From: Bacteroidota bacterium
GTDB lineage: Bacteria > Bacteroidota > Bacteroidia > Bacteroidales > F082
Assembly: GCA_016845105.1 (NCBI GenBank)
Contig: JAERTF010000029.1
Coordinates: forward strand, 1 to 50,144
Direction of reading: 5' to 3'
DNA: 50,144 nucleotides
A program made the translations under genes and the position numbers. Below are positions 8,542 to 17,786 of the stretch, in pieces. The first letter of the stretch is position 1, and each line of letters starts with the position of its first letter. The notes under the pieces were generated by a model that ran no database searches, had not been told where the DNA came from, and saw nothing but the letters and a program-made list of their open reading frames with translations.

Positions 8542-11500
8542 ATGAGAACAGCAAAACTAATAATCGCCACTATTATTCTATTTGCAATTGGGTTTGGTGT
8601 TAACAGGGCAATAAATAGCGAACATGATTTCGAAAAAATAGATACCAGGATCGATAATCAAGGCTATTGGAAGCGGGCTGCTAAAAATGGACTTGTTCCT
8701 TACAACCCTGAAGTTAAAACTAAAGCTGCAACATTTACTGGAAGTGCAATACGTGCAGTTTCGGTTTCAACATTAGATTCTCCTGATGTTCCTGTTACCG
8801 AAATCAATTCTGTACAAAGCGAAAACTCCGTATTTATTAACCCTCTCGACGAAACTGTTATTATCAATTCAAATAACTCCACAAGCGCTACTGTAGATAC
8901 AGCATATGGTGCCGATGCACTTTTCTCCTTTAACTCAAGCACAACATGGCAAGGCAGCATTGAAGGAGTTGGTGAAGAAAATGCTGGTGATCCAGCAGCA
9001 GTTATTGGTTTAAATGGCAGGTGGTATGTAAACTACATCAATAATGATGGTGGATTAAATGTTACTTATTCGGATGATGGTGGAGAAAATTGGATTATTA
9101 AAAATGCCACTCCGGGTCCTGGTATCACGGTTGATAAAAATCATATGTGGATAGATAATAACCCCGATAGTCCTTACGAAGGAAATCTATATGTTTCCTG
9201 GACTAACTTTGGTAATCCTAATCTTGGTGAAATAGGAATTAGTTATTCAACAGATGATGGAGAAACCTGGACCTTAATACGAGATATTAGTTCAAATGTA
9301 AATGCTGGCAGCCATAACCAGGGGGTTAACCTAAGTACTGGGCCACAGGGAGAACTTTATGCCATTTGGTCAATCTATGATAGTTGGGTTGCAGGCGGTA
9401 GTGACGAAACTGCTATTGGTATGGCAATATCACTTGATGGGGGAGTTTCCTGGGAACCTGCCACAAGAATTATTTCTAATATAAGGGGTATTAGGGCAAC
9501 ACGTACTAGTAAAAACATGCGAGTTAATTCATTTCCGGTTGCTACTGTTGACAATAGCAATAGCGCAGATAGAGGATCCATTTACGTAACATGGGCCAAC
9601 ATAGGAATTCCAGGAATTAACACTGGAGAGGATATTGACATATATCTTATAAAATCATTTGATATGGGTAGTTCTTGGACCGAACCCATTAGGGTAAATC
9701 AGGATCCATTGGGCTTGGGAAAAGAACACTATTTACCATGGATTACATGTGATCCTACTCATGGTATTCTTAGTATGATTTATTACGATGACAGAAATGT
9801 AAACCCTGATCAATGTGAGGTGTATTGCGCTAATTCCTCGGATGGTGGATTTTCATGGGAAGAGTTTAAAGTAAGTGATGTGAGTTTCACTCCCGCTCCA
9901 ATCCCTGGGCTTGCTGACAGTTATATGGGTGATTATTTGGGAATTCATGCCAAAAACGGAATGGTTTATCCAATTTGGACTGACAATCGTGCGGGTTATG
10001 CTATGTCATATTGCTCTCCTTACCAAACAAATCCTGTTAACAGACCCTTTGATGTTGAGGGTAATATTACTTTCGAAACCGGAGAATCCATACTTAGTTG
10101 GTCTTATGAAAATGCACCAAATTTTTTATACTTCATAGTTTATCGTGATGGCGACTCTATTGCTACTACAACCGAGACATTGTTTTCTGAGTTTCTTCCT
10201 AACCATGGTTTATATAGATACCGAATAACTGCTTTCTATTCAAACCTTATTGAATCAGGTGCATCCGGTATATCATTGCAGTGGGGTAATTATATAATTT
10301 CATCATCTCCTGATAGTATTTCTGACCATGTTGCAATTGGAAATATATCTGAAAATGAAATCCAAATAATAAACAAAGGGCAGCTTGATATAGAATATCA
10401 AATAAGCCTGGGTTCATCCAACTTTAAAAACAGGGAGTACTGTAATGCAAGCGGAGGAAGTGGTCCGGGGCAAGAATACATTAGCGGTGTTGAAGTGGGT
10501 GATATAAGTAATTTAAATACAGGAAATGATAATTACACTAATTATTCAAACCTTTCAACAACCATGAAGGTTGGTGAAAAGTATGAAATTACTGTTACCA
10601 ATGGCAAGCCATATGATTATGACCAATGTGCAGTTTGGGTTGACTGGAGTAATGATGAAATATTTGATGACTTTGAAATAACAGTGCTTGAGAGCATTAC
10701 AGGAACAGAGTTTTTTAAAGGCATAATTTCACCTCCTCCAGGGTCCATATCCGGAAATTCAAAAATGCGTGTTAGACTTACCTATACCGGAGATCTTAAC
10801 CCTTGTGGAGAAACAAATTTTGGAGAAGTTGAAGATTACAGTGTTGTTGTTCATGGGTGGTTAGATATTTACCCCCTTTCGGGGATTATATCACCGGGTG
10901 ATACAAATATCGCAACCGTTATTTTAAACGCTACCAACTTACCCCTCGATAGTTTCAGCACTGTAACTACAATAACTTCCAACGACCCTGTTAATAGTGA
11001 AATACATATCCCAATATCACTAAAAACAGATAGTATTGTGGTAAGAGCTACCTCTAGTTTGGATGAAGCTTGTGTTGCAGAACTTATACAACTAAGAGCA
11101 AATGTATCCGGAATGTTCGATTCAATATCTTATAACTGGACTTCAAAACCAGAAGGTTTTGTATCTACTAAACCCAGACCGTTTGCAATACCTGTGGTTT
11201 CAACATGGTACATAATTGAGGTACATGATATAAATTTAACATCCTCTGACTCTGTGTATGTTGCTGTATTACCCTTACCTCAAGTAGATTTAGGCTCAGA
11301 CACATCCATATGTGCAAGCGAAACACTATTGATTGATGCACATAATATAGATGCAACATATCTATGGTCGACTGGAGAAACTACTCAATCTATTATAGTG
11401 GATACTACTGATTTTGGATATGGTATCCATTCATTCTTTGTTGAAGTAACTGATTCAATTGGGTGTTCCAACAGCAGTGAAATATCTGTTGAGTTCCTAA

Positions 11501-11781
11501 ATTGCACCAGTATAGACGAGATTAAAGACATTTCGATTAATATCTTTCCAAATCCAAACAATGGAAATTTTCAAGTTGATTTATCTAAACACAAGGTTGC
11601 AAACTTTGATTTGTATATTATAAATAGTGCCGGAGTTGTAGTTTTTGTCGAAAAAAACAGGTCATTTCCTAGAGATGGGAAAGTAAAATATAATCTTGAG
11701 AAATTAATTCCAGGGTCCTATACTTTAACTTTACGAATGGATGGATCTGTTTCCTCTCATAAGGTTATTATTTCAGAATAA
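8542..11781 (+). CDS. T9SS-secreted Asp-box propeller protein with GEVED and Ig-like domains (paralogue 2)
   Basis: A 1079-residue paralogue of the preceding gene with the same domain order: signal peptide (MRTAKLIIATIILFAIGFGV), a shared TRIDNQGYWKRAAKNGL motif after it (TRIDNNGYWKKMAKEGL in the other copy), five Asp boxes (SDDGGENW, STDDGETW, SLDGGVSW, SFDMGSSW, SSDGGFSW), a fibronectin-like segment, a GEVED domain ending FGEVEDYSV, Ig-like modules, and a T9SS sorting domain (FPNPNNGNFQVDL onward). It is shorter mainly because one of the two LGxxxxxC Ig-like modules is missing. It arose by tandem duplication and has since diverged. A substrate or ligand is not evident; extracellular glycan or protein binding or hydrolysis is only a guess from the propeller fold. 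Confidence 0.88.
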   Translation: MRTAKLIIATIILFAIGFGVNRAINSEHDFEKIDTRIDNQGYWKRAAKNGLVPYNPEVKTKAATFTGSAIRAVSVSTLDSPDVPVTEINSVQSENSVFINPLDETVIINSNNSTSATVDTAYGADALFSFNSSTTWQGSIEGVGEENAGDPAAVIGLNGRWYVNYINNDGGLNVTYSDDGGENWIIKNATPGPGITVDKNHMWIDNNPDSPYEGNLYVSWTNFGNPNLGEIGISYSTDDGETWTLIRDISSNVNAGSHNQGVNLSTGPQGELYAIWSIYDSWVAGGSDETAIGMAISLDGGVSWEPATRIISNIRGIRATRTSKNMRVNSFPVATVDNSNSADRGSIYVTWANIGIPGINTGEDIDIYLIKSFDMGSSWTEPIRVNQDPLGLGKEHYLPWITCDPTHGILSMIYYDDRNVNPDQCEVYCANSSDGGFSWEEFKVSDVSFTPAPIPGLADSYMGDYLGIHAKNGMVYPIWTDNRAGYAMSYCSPYQTNPVNRPFDVEGNITFETGESILSWSYENAPNFLYFIVYRDGDSIATTTETLFSEFLPNHGLYRYRITAFYSNLIESGASGISLQWGNYIISSSPDSISDHVAIGNISENEIQIINKGQLDIEYQISLGSSNFKNREYCNASGGSGPGQEYISGVEVGDISNLNTGNDNYTNYSNLSTTMKVGEKYEITVTNGKPYDYDQCAVWVDWSNDEIFDDFEITVLESITGTEFFKGIISPPPGSISGNSKMRVRLTYTGDLNPCGETNFGEVEDYSVVVHGWLDIYPLSGIISPGDTNIATVILNATNLPLDSFSTVTTITSNDPVNSEIHIPISLKTDSIVVRATSSLDEACVAELIQLRANVSGMFDSISYNWTSKPEGFVSTKPRPFAIPVVSTWYIIEVHDINLTSSDSVYVAVLPLPQVDLGSDTSICASETLLIDAHNIDATYLWSTGETTQSIIVDTTDFGYGIHSFFVEVTDSIGCSNSSEISVEFLNCTSIDEIKDISINIFPNPNNGNFQVDLSKHKVANFDLYIINSAGVVVFVEKNRSFPRDGKVKYNLEKLIPGSYTLTLRMDGSVSSHKVIISE

Positions 11782-12004
11782 TAAACTATAGCTATTGGTT
11801 TTATGATAAGGGTTTTTTAGCCACTTTTTTAGGTTTACTATGTGCAACCTTTTGTTTATAATAGGGTGTCAGTTCATATAAATATAATCTTGCAGTTTAT
11901 ATATAGAAATAATCAATAGTATCCTTAACATTACTTGTACCAAATAATAACGCTTAATTTAGAGTTAAAACCAAACACTTAGAATAATAATTAAAACAAT
12001 TACT

Positions 12005-13510
12005 ATGAAAAAATTAATCTTTACTTTTTTAGCAACTTTCGCTGTTTTTGCTCTTTCTGCTCAAATTGACAGATACGAAGTACTAGTTGAAGTTGGAACT
12101 GGAACAGGTTGTCCTTATTGCCCTGGTGCTGCCATGGGATTACACGACCTTTACTCTAATGGTGACCCTGTAGCTGGGATTGAATATCACAACTACAACA
12201 GTGGCGACCCATTTAATACTCCTGAAGCCCCAATTCGTTGTTCATACTATGGTATTTCAGGATATCCTACTGCTCAATTTGATGGTGAATATGATGAAGT
12301 AGTTGGAGGAAGTAATTCTTCATCATTGTATGGAAGTTATCTCCCTATTGTAAATGCCCGAATCCAAGAACAAACATCATTTGCTGTTGCTATTACTGGT
12401 GATAATACCGGTGATGAATATAACATTAAAGTAACTGTTGATAAAATTGCAGCATATGCCGGAACAAATATTGTTATACATTTTGCACTTACAGAAACAG
12501 ATATTCCTTATAACTGGCAAGGTATGTCAACCATCGATTATACTCAAAGAATCATGATTCCAGATGCAGCAGGTACACCTGTTGTTTTCCCAAATAATAA
12601 TAGTACTGTTGAACTCGAATTATCATTTACTTTCGATAACACTTGGGTACCTGAAAATTGTGAGTTAATTAGCTGGCTACAGGACAATGACAACAAGTAT
12701 GTACTAAGTACTGGAAGTGTAATGTTAGAAGATCTCGATCCAGGTTATCCTACTTGGTTAGCTGATTTCGAAGCTGATCCTTCAGATATATGTGAATCAG
12801 GAACTGCACATTTTGCAAGTACTAGTATTGGTGATCCTATTCAATATCAATGGACATTTGAAGGTGGATATCCTGAAACTTCCGATTTAATGAATCCCAA
12901 TGTGTATTATGCCGCTGTTGGTGAATATGATGTGCAGCTAGTTATTTATGATGGATCACGCTACGACACAGCCTTTAAAACCAACTACATTGGTGTACAC
13001 AACCTACCAACCGTTGATTTTGCAACCGTTGAAGATTTATGTAACGAAAGCTGGGATCCTTATTTGCTAACCCAAGGAACTCCAGAAGGTGGTGTTTATT
13101 CAGGTGGATATGTAACTGAAGGAATGTATTTTCATCCTACAGAATCTGGTGTTGGTGAGTTCCCGGTAATGTATACTTATACCGATGAATTTGGTTGCGA
13201 AAACTATGCTGAACAATTAATTACAGTTGTTAATTGTGTTGGAGTTAATGAAAATCCAGAGTCTGTATCATTGGAAGTTTATCCTAACCCAACAACTGGT
13301 CAGTTTAACCTTGACATTAGTGCACAAGAACTAAATAATGCTGAACTACAGGTGATTGATATTGTAGGAAAAATAGTTTATGTACAAAATATTAATGTTC
13401 AAGGATCAGAAATAGTAACCATTGATCTTGGTGACAATCCAAAAGGCGTTTATTTTGTTCAAATCAAAAACGATGCTCAGACAGTAAGTAAAAAAGTATT
13501 CCTAAAATAG
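12005..13510 (+). CDS. Omp28-like T9SS-secreted protein with thioredoxin-like CPYC motif and PKD domain
   Basis: A 501-residue protein with a signal peptide (about 1-19, ending LSAQ). The N-terminal half resembles Omp28-related outer-membrane proteins: EVGTGTGCPYCPGA with Cys36 and Cys39 as a thioredoxin-like C-x2-C, and YYGISGYPTAQFDG, where the Pro follows the usual cis-Pro context. A PKD-like domain follows (about 255-345, PSDICESGTAHF), then a module with a cysteine pair (about 345-410) and a T9SS sorting domain (VYPNPTTGQFNLDI to KKVFLK). Family members are surface proteins. Redox activity is possible from the motif but unproven. It has its own strong terminator and stands apart from the upstream propeller pair by 223 bases. 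Confidence 0.82.
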   Translation: MKKLIFTFLATFAVFALSAQIDRYEVLVEVGTGTGCPYCPGAAMGLHDLYSNGDPVAGIEYHNYNSGDPFNTPEAPIRCSYYGISGYPTAQFDGEYDEVVGGSNSSSLYGSYLPIVNARIQEQTSFAVAITGDNTGDEYNIKVTVDKIAAYAGTNIVIHFALTETDIPYNWQGMSTIDYTQRIMIPDAAGTPVVFPNNNSTVELELSFTFDNTWVPENCELISWLQDNDNKYVLSTGSVMLEDLDPGYPTWLADFEADPSDICESGTAHFASTSIGDPIQYQWTFEGGYPETSDLMNPNVYYAAVGEYDVQLVIYDGSRYDTAFKTNYIGVHNLPTVDFATVEDLCNESWDPYLLTQGTPEGGVYSGGYVTEGMYFHPTESGVGEFPVMYTYTDEFGCENYAEQLITVVNCVGVNENPESVSLEVYPNPTTGQFNLDISAQELNNAELQVIDIVGKIVYVQNINVQGSEIVTIDLGDNPKGVYFVQIKNDAQTVSKKVFLK

Positions 13511-13530
13511 GAAATATTTAATTCTAAATA

Positions 13531-13572
13531 AAAGCTGCTTCCTTTGCAAGTTTCAGGGGGGCAGCTTTTTTT
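13531..13572 (+). terminator. Rho-independent terminator after the Omp28-like gene
   Basis: AAAGCTGC (13531-13538) pairs with GCAGCTTT (13561-13568), followed by a T run. The T run merges with the lysS -7-like element at 13573, so terminator and next promoter abut. Confidence 0.8.
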
Positions 13573-13580
13573 TATCTTTG
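13573..13580 (+). promoter_or_regulatory. -7-like promoter element for lysS
   Basis: TATCTTTG fits TAnnTTTG perfectly, 16 bases before the lysS ATG, giving a leader of about 10 bases. A TTTG at 13543-13546 is farther away than the usual 19-22 bases. Confidence 0.45.
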
Positions 13581-13596
13581 CCAAAAATTTTCAACC

Positions 13597-15318
13597 ATGC
13601 AACTTAGCGAACAAGAACAAATAAGGCGCAATGCGCTACAAGAGCTTAATAAATTAGGTATTAATGCTTACCCACCCGAGGAATACAATATAAATGCTCT
13701 TGCGGCTGACATAAGTGAAAATTTTCCTAAAGACAATACGCTTTACCAAGATGTTTGCGTTGCAGGGCGAATTATGAGTAGACGAATAATGGGTGCGGCT
13801 TCATTTCTGGAACTTATGGATTCTTCCGGAAGAATTCAATTGTACTTTAAACGAGATGAAATTTGCCCAGGGGAAGATAAAACTCTATATAACATAGTAT
13901 TTAAACGCCTTCTTGATATTGGAGATATCATAGGTGTTAAGGGTTATGTTTTTATTACTAAAATGGGGGAGATTACTGTGCATGTTAAAGAGTTTACTCT
14001 ACTAACAAAGTCACTTCGCCCACTTCCTATCGTAAAAGAGAAAGATGGTGAGATCTATGATGCATTTACCGACCCTGATCAGAGGTATCGCCAAAGATAT
14101 GTCGACCTAATTGTTAATGAGGGTGTTAAAGATACATTTGTACAGCGGGCTCAAGTAATTAAGTCGATGCGTAATTTCTTAAATGACAAAGGTTATTTGG
14201 AAGTAGAAACACCAATATTACAATCAATACCAGGAGGTGCGGCAGCCAAACCTTTTATTACACATCACAATGCTTTAAATATTCCTCTATACCTGCGAAT
14301 TGCAAATGAGCTTTACCTAAAGCGACTCATCGTTGGGGGTTATGATGGTGTATTTGAATTTGCAAAGGATTTCAGAAATGAGGGAATGAGTCGTTTTCAT
14401 AATCCCGAGTTTACACAGATGGAAATTTATGTTGCATATAAGGATTATTTCTGGATGATGGAAATGACCGAAAACATGATCGAAAAGATAGCCGTCGAAC
14501 TTCACGGCACAACCAAGGTTCAGGTTGGTGAAAACATAATTGATTTTAAAACTCCATTCCGCAGACTGAGTATACTTGATGCAATAAATGAATACACAGG
14601 TTATGATGTTAGTAATATGAATGTTGAGCAACTAATTGAGGTTTGCAAAAAACTTAATATAGAAACTGACCCATCAATGGGCGTAGGTAAACTAATTGAT
14701 GAAATTTTTGGCGAAAAATGTGAGGGTTCATTTATTCAGCCTACTTTTATTACAGATTACCCGGTTGAGATGTCACCATTGTGTAAACGCCACAGAGATA
14801 ATCCAAAACTAACCGAAAGGTTTGAGTTAATGGTTAACGGAAAAGAACTTGCAAATGCCTACACTGAGCTAAATGATCCAATTGATCAGAGAGCCAGGTT
14901 TGAAGAGCAAATGGAGCTAGCTGCTGCAGGTGATGATGAAGCAATGTTAATAGATCAGGATTTTTTACGTGCGATTGAATATGGCATGCCGCCAACATCT
15001 GGTATGGGTATCGGAATTGACAGACTTGTAATGATTATGACCAATCAATCATCAATACAGGAAGTGCTATTTTTCCCTCAAATGAGACCCGAAGCAGTAA
15101 AGAAAGTTTTTTCTTCCGAAGATTATGTTAAGTTGGGAATATCTTCTGATTGGGCCCAGCATTTAATTCCTGCTGGTTTTACAACTCCCGATATTCTTAA
15201 AGACACTAAACCTTCAGCCATTCAACAAAAACTGAACGGTTATCGCAAGAAAAACAAAATTGATATAGCAGCTATTCAGCTCGAAGATATTAACAATTGG
15301 TTGGCGATAATTAATTAA
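13597..15318 (+). CDS. lysS: Lysyl-tRNA synthetase, class II
   Basis: A 573-residue cytosolic enzyme charging tRNA-Lys. An N-terminal OB-fold anticodon-binding domain (about 50-165) precedes the class II catalytic core. Motif 2 is seen as [20 protein letters not shown] and motif 3 as [12 protein letters not shown], close to residue 470. After the core there is an extension of about 60 residues (roughly 510-573, [11 protein letters not shown] onward) that the 505-residue E. coli enzyme lacks but that Bacteroidota LysRS proteins commonly carry, as far as I recall. The function of the extension is not apparent. The gene has its own -7-like element and is not clearly in an operon. Confidence 0.97.
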   Translation: MQLSEQEQIRRNALQELNKLGINAYPPEEYNINALAADISENFPKDNTLYQDVCVAGRIMSRRIMGAASFLELMDSSGRIQLYFKRDEICPGEDKTLYNIVFKRLLDIGDIIGVKGYVFITKMGEITVHVKEFTLLTKSLRPLPIVKEKDGEIYDAFTDPDQRYRQRYVDLIVNEGVKDTFVQRAQVIKSMRNFLNDKGYLEVETPILQSIPGGAAAKPFITHHNALNIPLYLRIANELYLKRLIVGGYDGVFEFAKDFRNEGMSRFHNPEFTQMEIYVAYKDYFWMMEMTENMIEKIAVELHGTTKVQVGENIIDFKTPFRRLSILDAINEYTGYDVSNMNVEQLIEVCKKLNIETDPSMGVGKLIDEIFGEKCEGSFIQPTFITDYPVEMSPLCKRHRDNPKLTERFELMVNGKELANAYTELNDPIDQRARFEEQMELAAAGDDEAMLIDQDFLRAIEYGMPPTSGMGIGIDRLVMIMTNQSSIQEVLFFPQMRPEAVKKVFSSEDYVKLGISSDWAQHLIPAGFTTPDILKDTKPSAIQQKLNGYRKKNKIDIAAIQLEDINNWLAIIN

Positions 15319-15419
15319 ATAGCAGGATTCATTAGTAGTATTATTATATAATTTTAGGCTCAATTATACTGTCTGCCATTATTGTAGACTTAACAGTGCG
15401 AACCTAATACGTGATAATC

Positions 15420-16643
15420 ATGTACTACAAAAAGCCACTTGTACTAAAACGAGCAATATGTTTAATCATTTTCCTTTTATTACTGACCCCCAATATAATT
15501 TCTCAGTCATATAACAAGGTAAGTAATTTTAACTCATCTTGGCAAATCAATGCGAATGCAGGTACAAGCTTGTTTTTTGGTGATATTAAACAATATCAAT
15601 TTGCTCCGGTATCAAATAATGAAAATGAATGGCGTTTTGGTGGTGGATTGATGCTTGTTAAGCAGATAAGTCCGATATTTGGTATAAGAGGACAATTTCT
15701 ATATGGGGAACTCGCAGGAACACGAAGAGAATGGAATTTGTTTTTCGAGTCAAACTACATTGAATTCAATTTAAATACATCAATATCAGTTAGGAATATA
15801 GTTCAAAAACACAAGCCAAAACAAATTTGGGATGCCTATGTTATTCTTGGACTTGGACTTACAAGTTTTAATACAGAAGTAAAAGAGCTTTCAACAAAGC
15901 AAGTTGTTAAAAAAGTTGGTTATGGAAGTGGTAAAAGTTTTGGGGGAAGAACACTGCAGGGAATGCTCCTAGGAGGTTTAGGCCTTGATTTCAGACTCAG
16001 CGACAGAGTAAATCTAAATCTCGAAACCGCCAATAGAGTACTAAACACAGATGAACTAGATGGTCGTACAAGTGGATTTAAATATGACATATATAATTAC
16101 ACATCTTTTGGTATTTCTTACCGGTTTGGAGGAAGAAGCTCTTCGTCCAAGGAAAGAAAAGATGACGAATACCGTTATTTTAAACCAAAGAAAACAGATA
16201 ATACCGTAACACAAACAGAATTTGATTACGACTCATCAAAACCCCTTGAACCTCCAAAAGTAGATGCATTATCGATAAGTCCCGCCGTAATATCAATCCC
16301 TGTTCTTCCTCCTGTAAAAGAAGAAGTAATCGAGGAAATACCGGAGGTACAGGTTGATGAAAAGGTAGTAGTAGTGGTGCCTGAATTAGAGTATCGTGTT
16401 CAAATCAGAGCAAAATACGGCAACCCTATTTCGATTCAGCATTTAAGTAATATCTATAATATACCAGAAGATCAAATAAGGGAAAATACCTATAATGGAT
16501 TTTACATTTACACAGTAGGATCATTCGAAAACTATGACCAAGCCCGTGAAAAAAGAAATTACCTTAGGGCCAGAAATGGTATTAGCGATGCTTTTGTTGT
16601 TGCCTTTAGAAATGGACAAAGATTAAGTAAATTACCCCAATAA
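15420..16643 (+). CDS. Outer-membrane beta-barrel protein with C-terminal SPOR-like domain
   Basis: About 407 residues. A signal peptide (about 1-29, ending TPNIISQ) is followed by an eight-strand-type barrel (about 35-240, with NANAGTSLFFGDIKQY and ending YTSFGISYRFGG). A proline/valine-rich linker (about 265-320) leads to a C-terminal SPOR-like domain (about 325-400: YRVQIRAKYGNPISIQ, then YTVGSFENYDQAREKRNYL). SPOR domains bind denuded peptidoglycan, so the protein may link outer membrane and cell wall. I use ATG 15420; an in-frame GTG at 15411 would add three residues. No Shine-Dalgarno sequence distinguishes them. The specific role is unknown. Confidence 0.75.
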   Translation: MYYKKPLVLKRAICLIIFLLLLTPNIISQSYNKVSNFNSSWQINANAGTSLFFGDIKQYQFAPVSNNENEWRFGGGLMLVKQISPIFGIRGQFLYGELAGTRREWNLFFESNYIEFNLNTSISVRNIVQKHKPKQIWDAYVILGLGLTSFNTEVKELSTKQVVKKVGYGSGKSFGGRTLQGMLLGGLGLDFRLSDRVNLNLETANRVLNTDELDGRTSGFKYDIYNYTSFGISYRFGGRSSSSKERKDDEYRYFKPKKTDNTVTQTEFDYDSSKPLEPPKVDALSISPAVISIPVLPPVKEEVIEEIPEVQVDEKVVVVVPELEYRVQIRAKYGNPISIQHLSNIYNIPEDQIRENTYNGFYIYTVGSFENYDQAREKRNYLRARNGISDAFVVAFRNGQRLSKLPQ

Positions 16644-16650
16644 TAAAATT

Positions 16651-16770
16651 ATGCCTGAGAGTAGATTTGATTATGATCCTGAGAATGACAAATTACCACC
16701 AATGATAACTTTTTGGATTATTGTTGGATCAATAGGAATGGCTATCTATCTATCAATGATATTAGTATAA
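16651..16770 (+). CDS. Small single-pass membrane peptide (39 aa)
   Basis: An ATG only 7 bases after the upstream stop codon opens a 39-codon frame: an acidic, proline-containing head (MPESRFDYDPENDKLPP) and one hydrophobic segment (MITFWIIVGSIGMAIYLSMI) ending LV. The composition and head-then-helix layout look like a real small inner-membrane peptide, and the position implies co-transcription with the SPOR protein. It is too short for homology by eye. Function is unknown. Confidence 0.45.
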   Translation: MPESRFDYDPENDKLPPMITFWIIVGSIGMAIYLSMILV

Positions 16771-16947
16771 TGATTCTTCTTTCTTAGCATATTACTAAAC
16801 ACTTGTTTCTTCTCATTAAATATTTTGATCGTTATTAGTTGGTCTTTTCTAAAATATTCAATCAAAAAAGCACCCAATTATTCATCATAAACAAACATCC
16901 GTTTGTGAATTGGAATACTTGACAGAATTATTGATGTCATTATTTAT

Positions 16948-16955
16948 TATTTTTG
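16948..16955 (+). promoter_or_regulatory. -7-like promoter element for the GGGP synthase gene
   Basis: TATTTTTG fits TAnnTTTG, 44 bases before ATG 17000. TTG at 16931-16933 is too close (14 bases) and TTGACA at 16919 too far (26 bases) for ideal spacing. The rest of 16771-16999 shows only AT-rich sequence. Confidence 0.3.
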
Positions 16956-16999
16956 TTGATAATCATAATATTGAATAATAAATAAACAAAGGCTAATAA

Positions 17000-17728
17000 A
17001 TGAATGTAATTGACCTATTTTGCAAACCAAAAAAACAATTAGCAGTACTAATCGACCCTGACAAACTTAGTCCTGAGCAGCTGGTCAATACCATAACCAT
17101 TGCAGAAAAAAATAGAATTGATTTTATTTTTGTTGGAGGAAGCCTAATGACAAGTGACTCATTGTTCCACTGCATAAGAACGATCAAAGAGCACACCAAT
17201 ATCCCTGTGATTTTGTTCCCAGGCAGCTCTTATCAAATAAGCAGAAATGCCGATGCTATGCTTTTCCTATCATTAATTTCAGGCCGAAATCCTGAAATGC
17301 TTATTGGAATGCACGTATTATCAGCACCATATATAAAGCTAAGTGGATTGGAAACAATCCCCACAGGATATATGTTAATCGATAGCGGAAAACCCACATC
17401 GGTTACTTATATGAGTAATTCTTTTCCCATACCAAACGACAAAAAAGATATTGCTGCATGTACAGCAATGGCTGGAGAAATGTTAGGCCTCAGAACCATA
17501 TTTATGGATGCAGGTAGTGGAGCCTTAAAAACAATTCCTGAAGAAATGATAAGCTTTGTAAAAGGTTCTATTGATATTCCGTTGATAATAGGTGGTGGTA
17601 TTCGAACTGCCGAAAAAGCAAAAAGCATATTAGAAGCTGGAGCAGATATAATTGTTGTTGGAAACCGCCTTGAAGAAGACCCTAACTTGATAAAGAGTTT
17701 TGCTAGTACAATAGCAGAGTTCAACTAG
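17000..17728 (+). CDS. Geranylgeranylglyceryl/heptaprenylglyceryl phosphate synthase family protein
   Basis: A 242-residue TIM-barrel prenyltransferase of the GGGP synthase/PcrB family, which joins sn-glycerol-1-phosphate to a polyprenyl diphosphate. Visible family marks are LAVLIDPDKLSPEQL near the N terminus, the FVGGSLM strand, VILFPGSSYQIS, ALFLSLISGRNP-like (here MLFLSLISGRNPEML), GYMLIDSGKPTSVTYMS, and the phosphate-binding IIGGGIRTAEKAKSILEAGAD and VVGN motifs at the C terminus. Length fits the bacterial/archaeal group that includes Bacteroidota enzymes. The product lipid and chain length cannot be told from sequence, nor is any dedicated glycerol-1-phosphate dehydrogenase visible nearby. 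Confidence 0.9.
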   Translation: MNVIDLFCKPKKQLAVLIDPDKLSPEQLVNTITIAEKNRIDFIFVGGSLMTSDSLFHCIRTIKEHTNIPVILFPGSSYQISRNADAMLFLSLISGRNPEMLIGMHVLSAPYIKLSGLETIPTGYMLIDSGKPTSVTYMSNSFPIPNDKKDIAACTAMAGEMLGLRTIFMDAGSGALKTIPEEMISFVKGSIDIPLIIGGGIRTAEKAKSILEAGADIIVVGNRLEEDPNLIKSFASTIAEFN

Positions 17729-17786
17729 TATAAAATAATAATTATGAGAGAACGTAAATTATTTCTATTAATATAAACCTACCAAC

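Noticed and set aside
11782..12004. Possible terminator and promoter in the gap before the Omp28-like gene
   Set aside because: T-rich stretches are present, but I find no convincing stem and only an imperfect -7 box (TAATCTTG).
14317..14631. 104-codon minus-strand frame inside lysS
   Set aside because: Lies wholly in the LysRS catalytic core; biased composition typical of antisense readings.
15411..15419. GTG start three codons upstream of the barrel-SPOR protein
   Set aside because: ATG 15420 gives an equally good signal peptide and needs no rare start codon.
17744..17776. Ten-codon frame MRERKLFLLI between GGGPS and the secreted unknown protein
   Set aside because: Too short to separate from chance; could be a leader peptide, but no regulatory amino-acid run or hairpin is seen.
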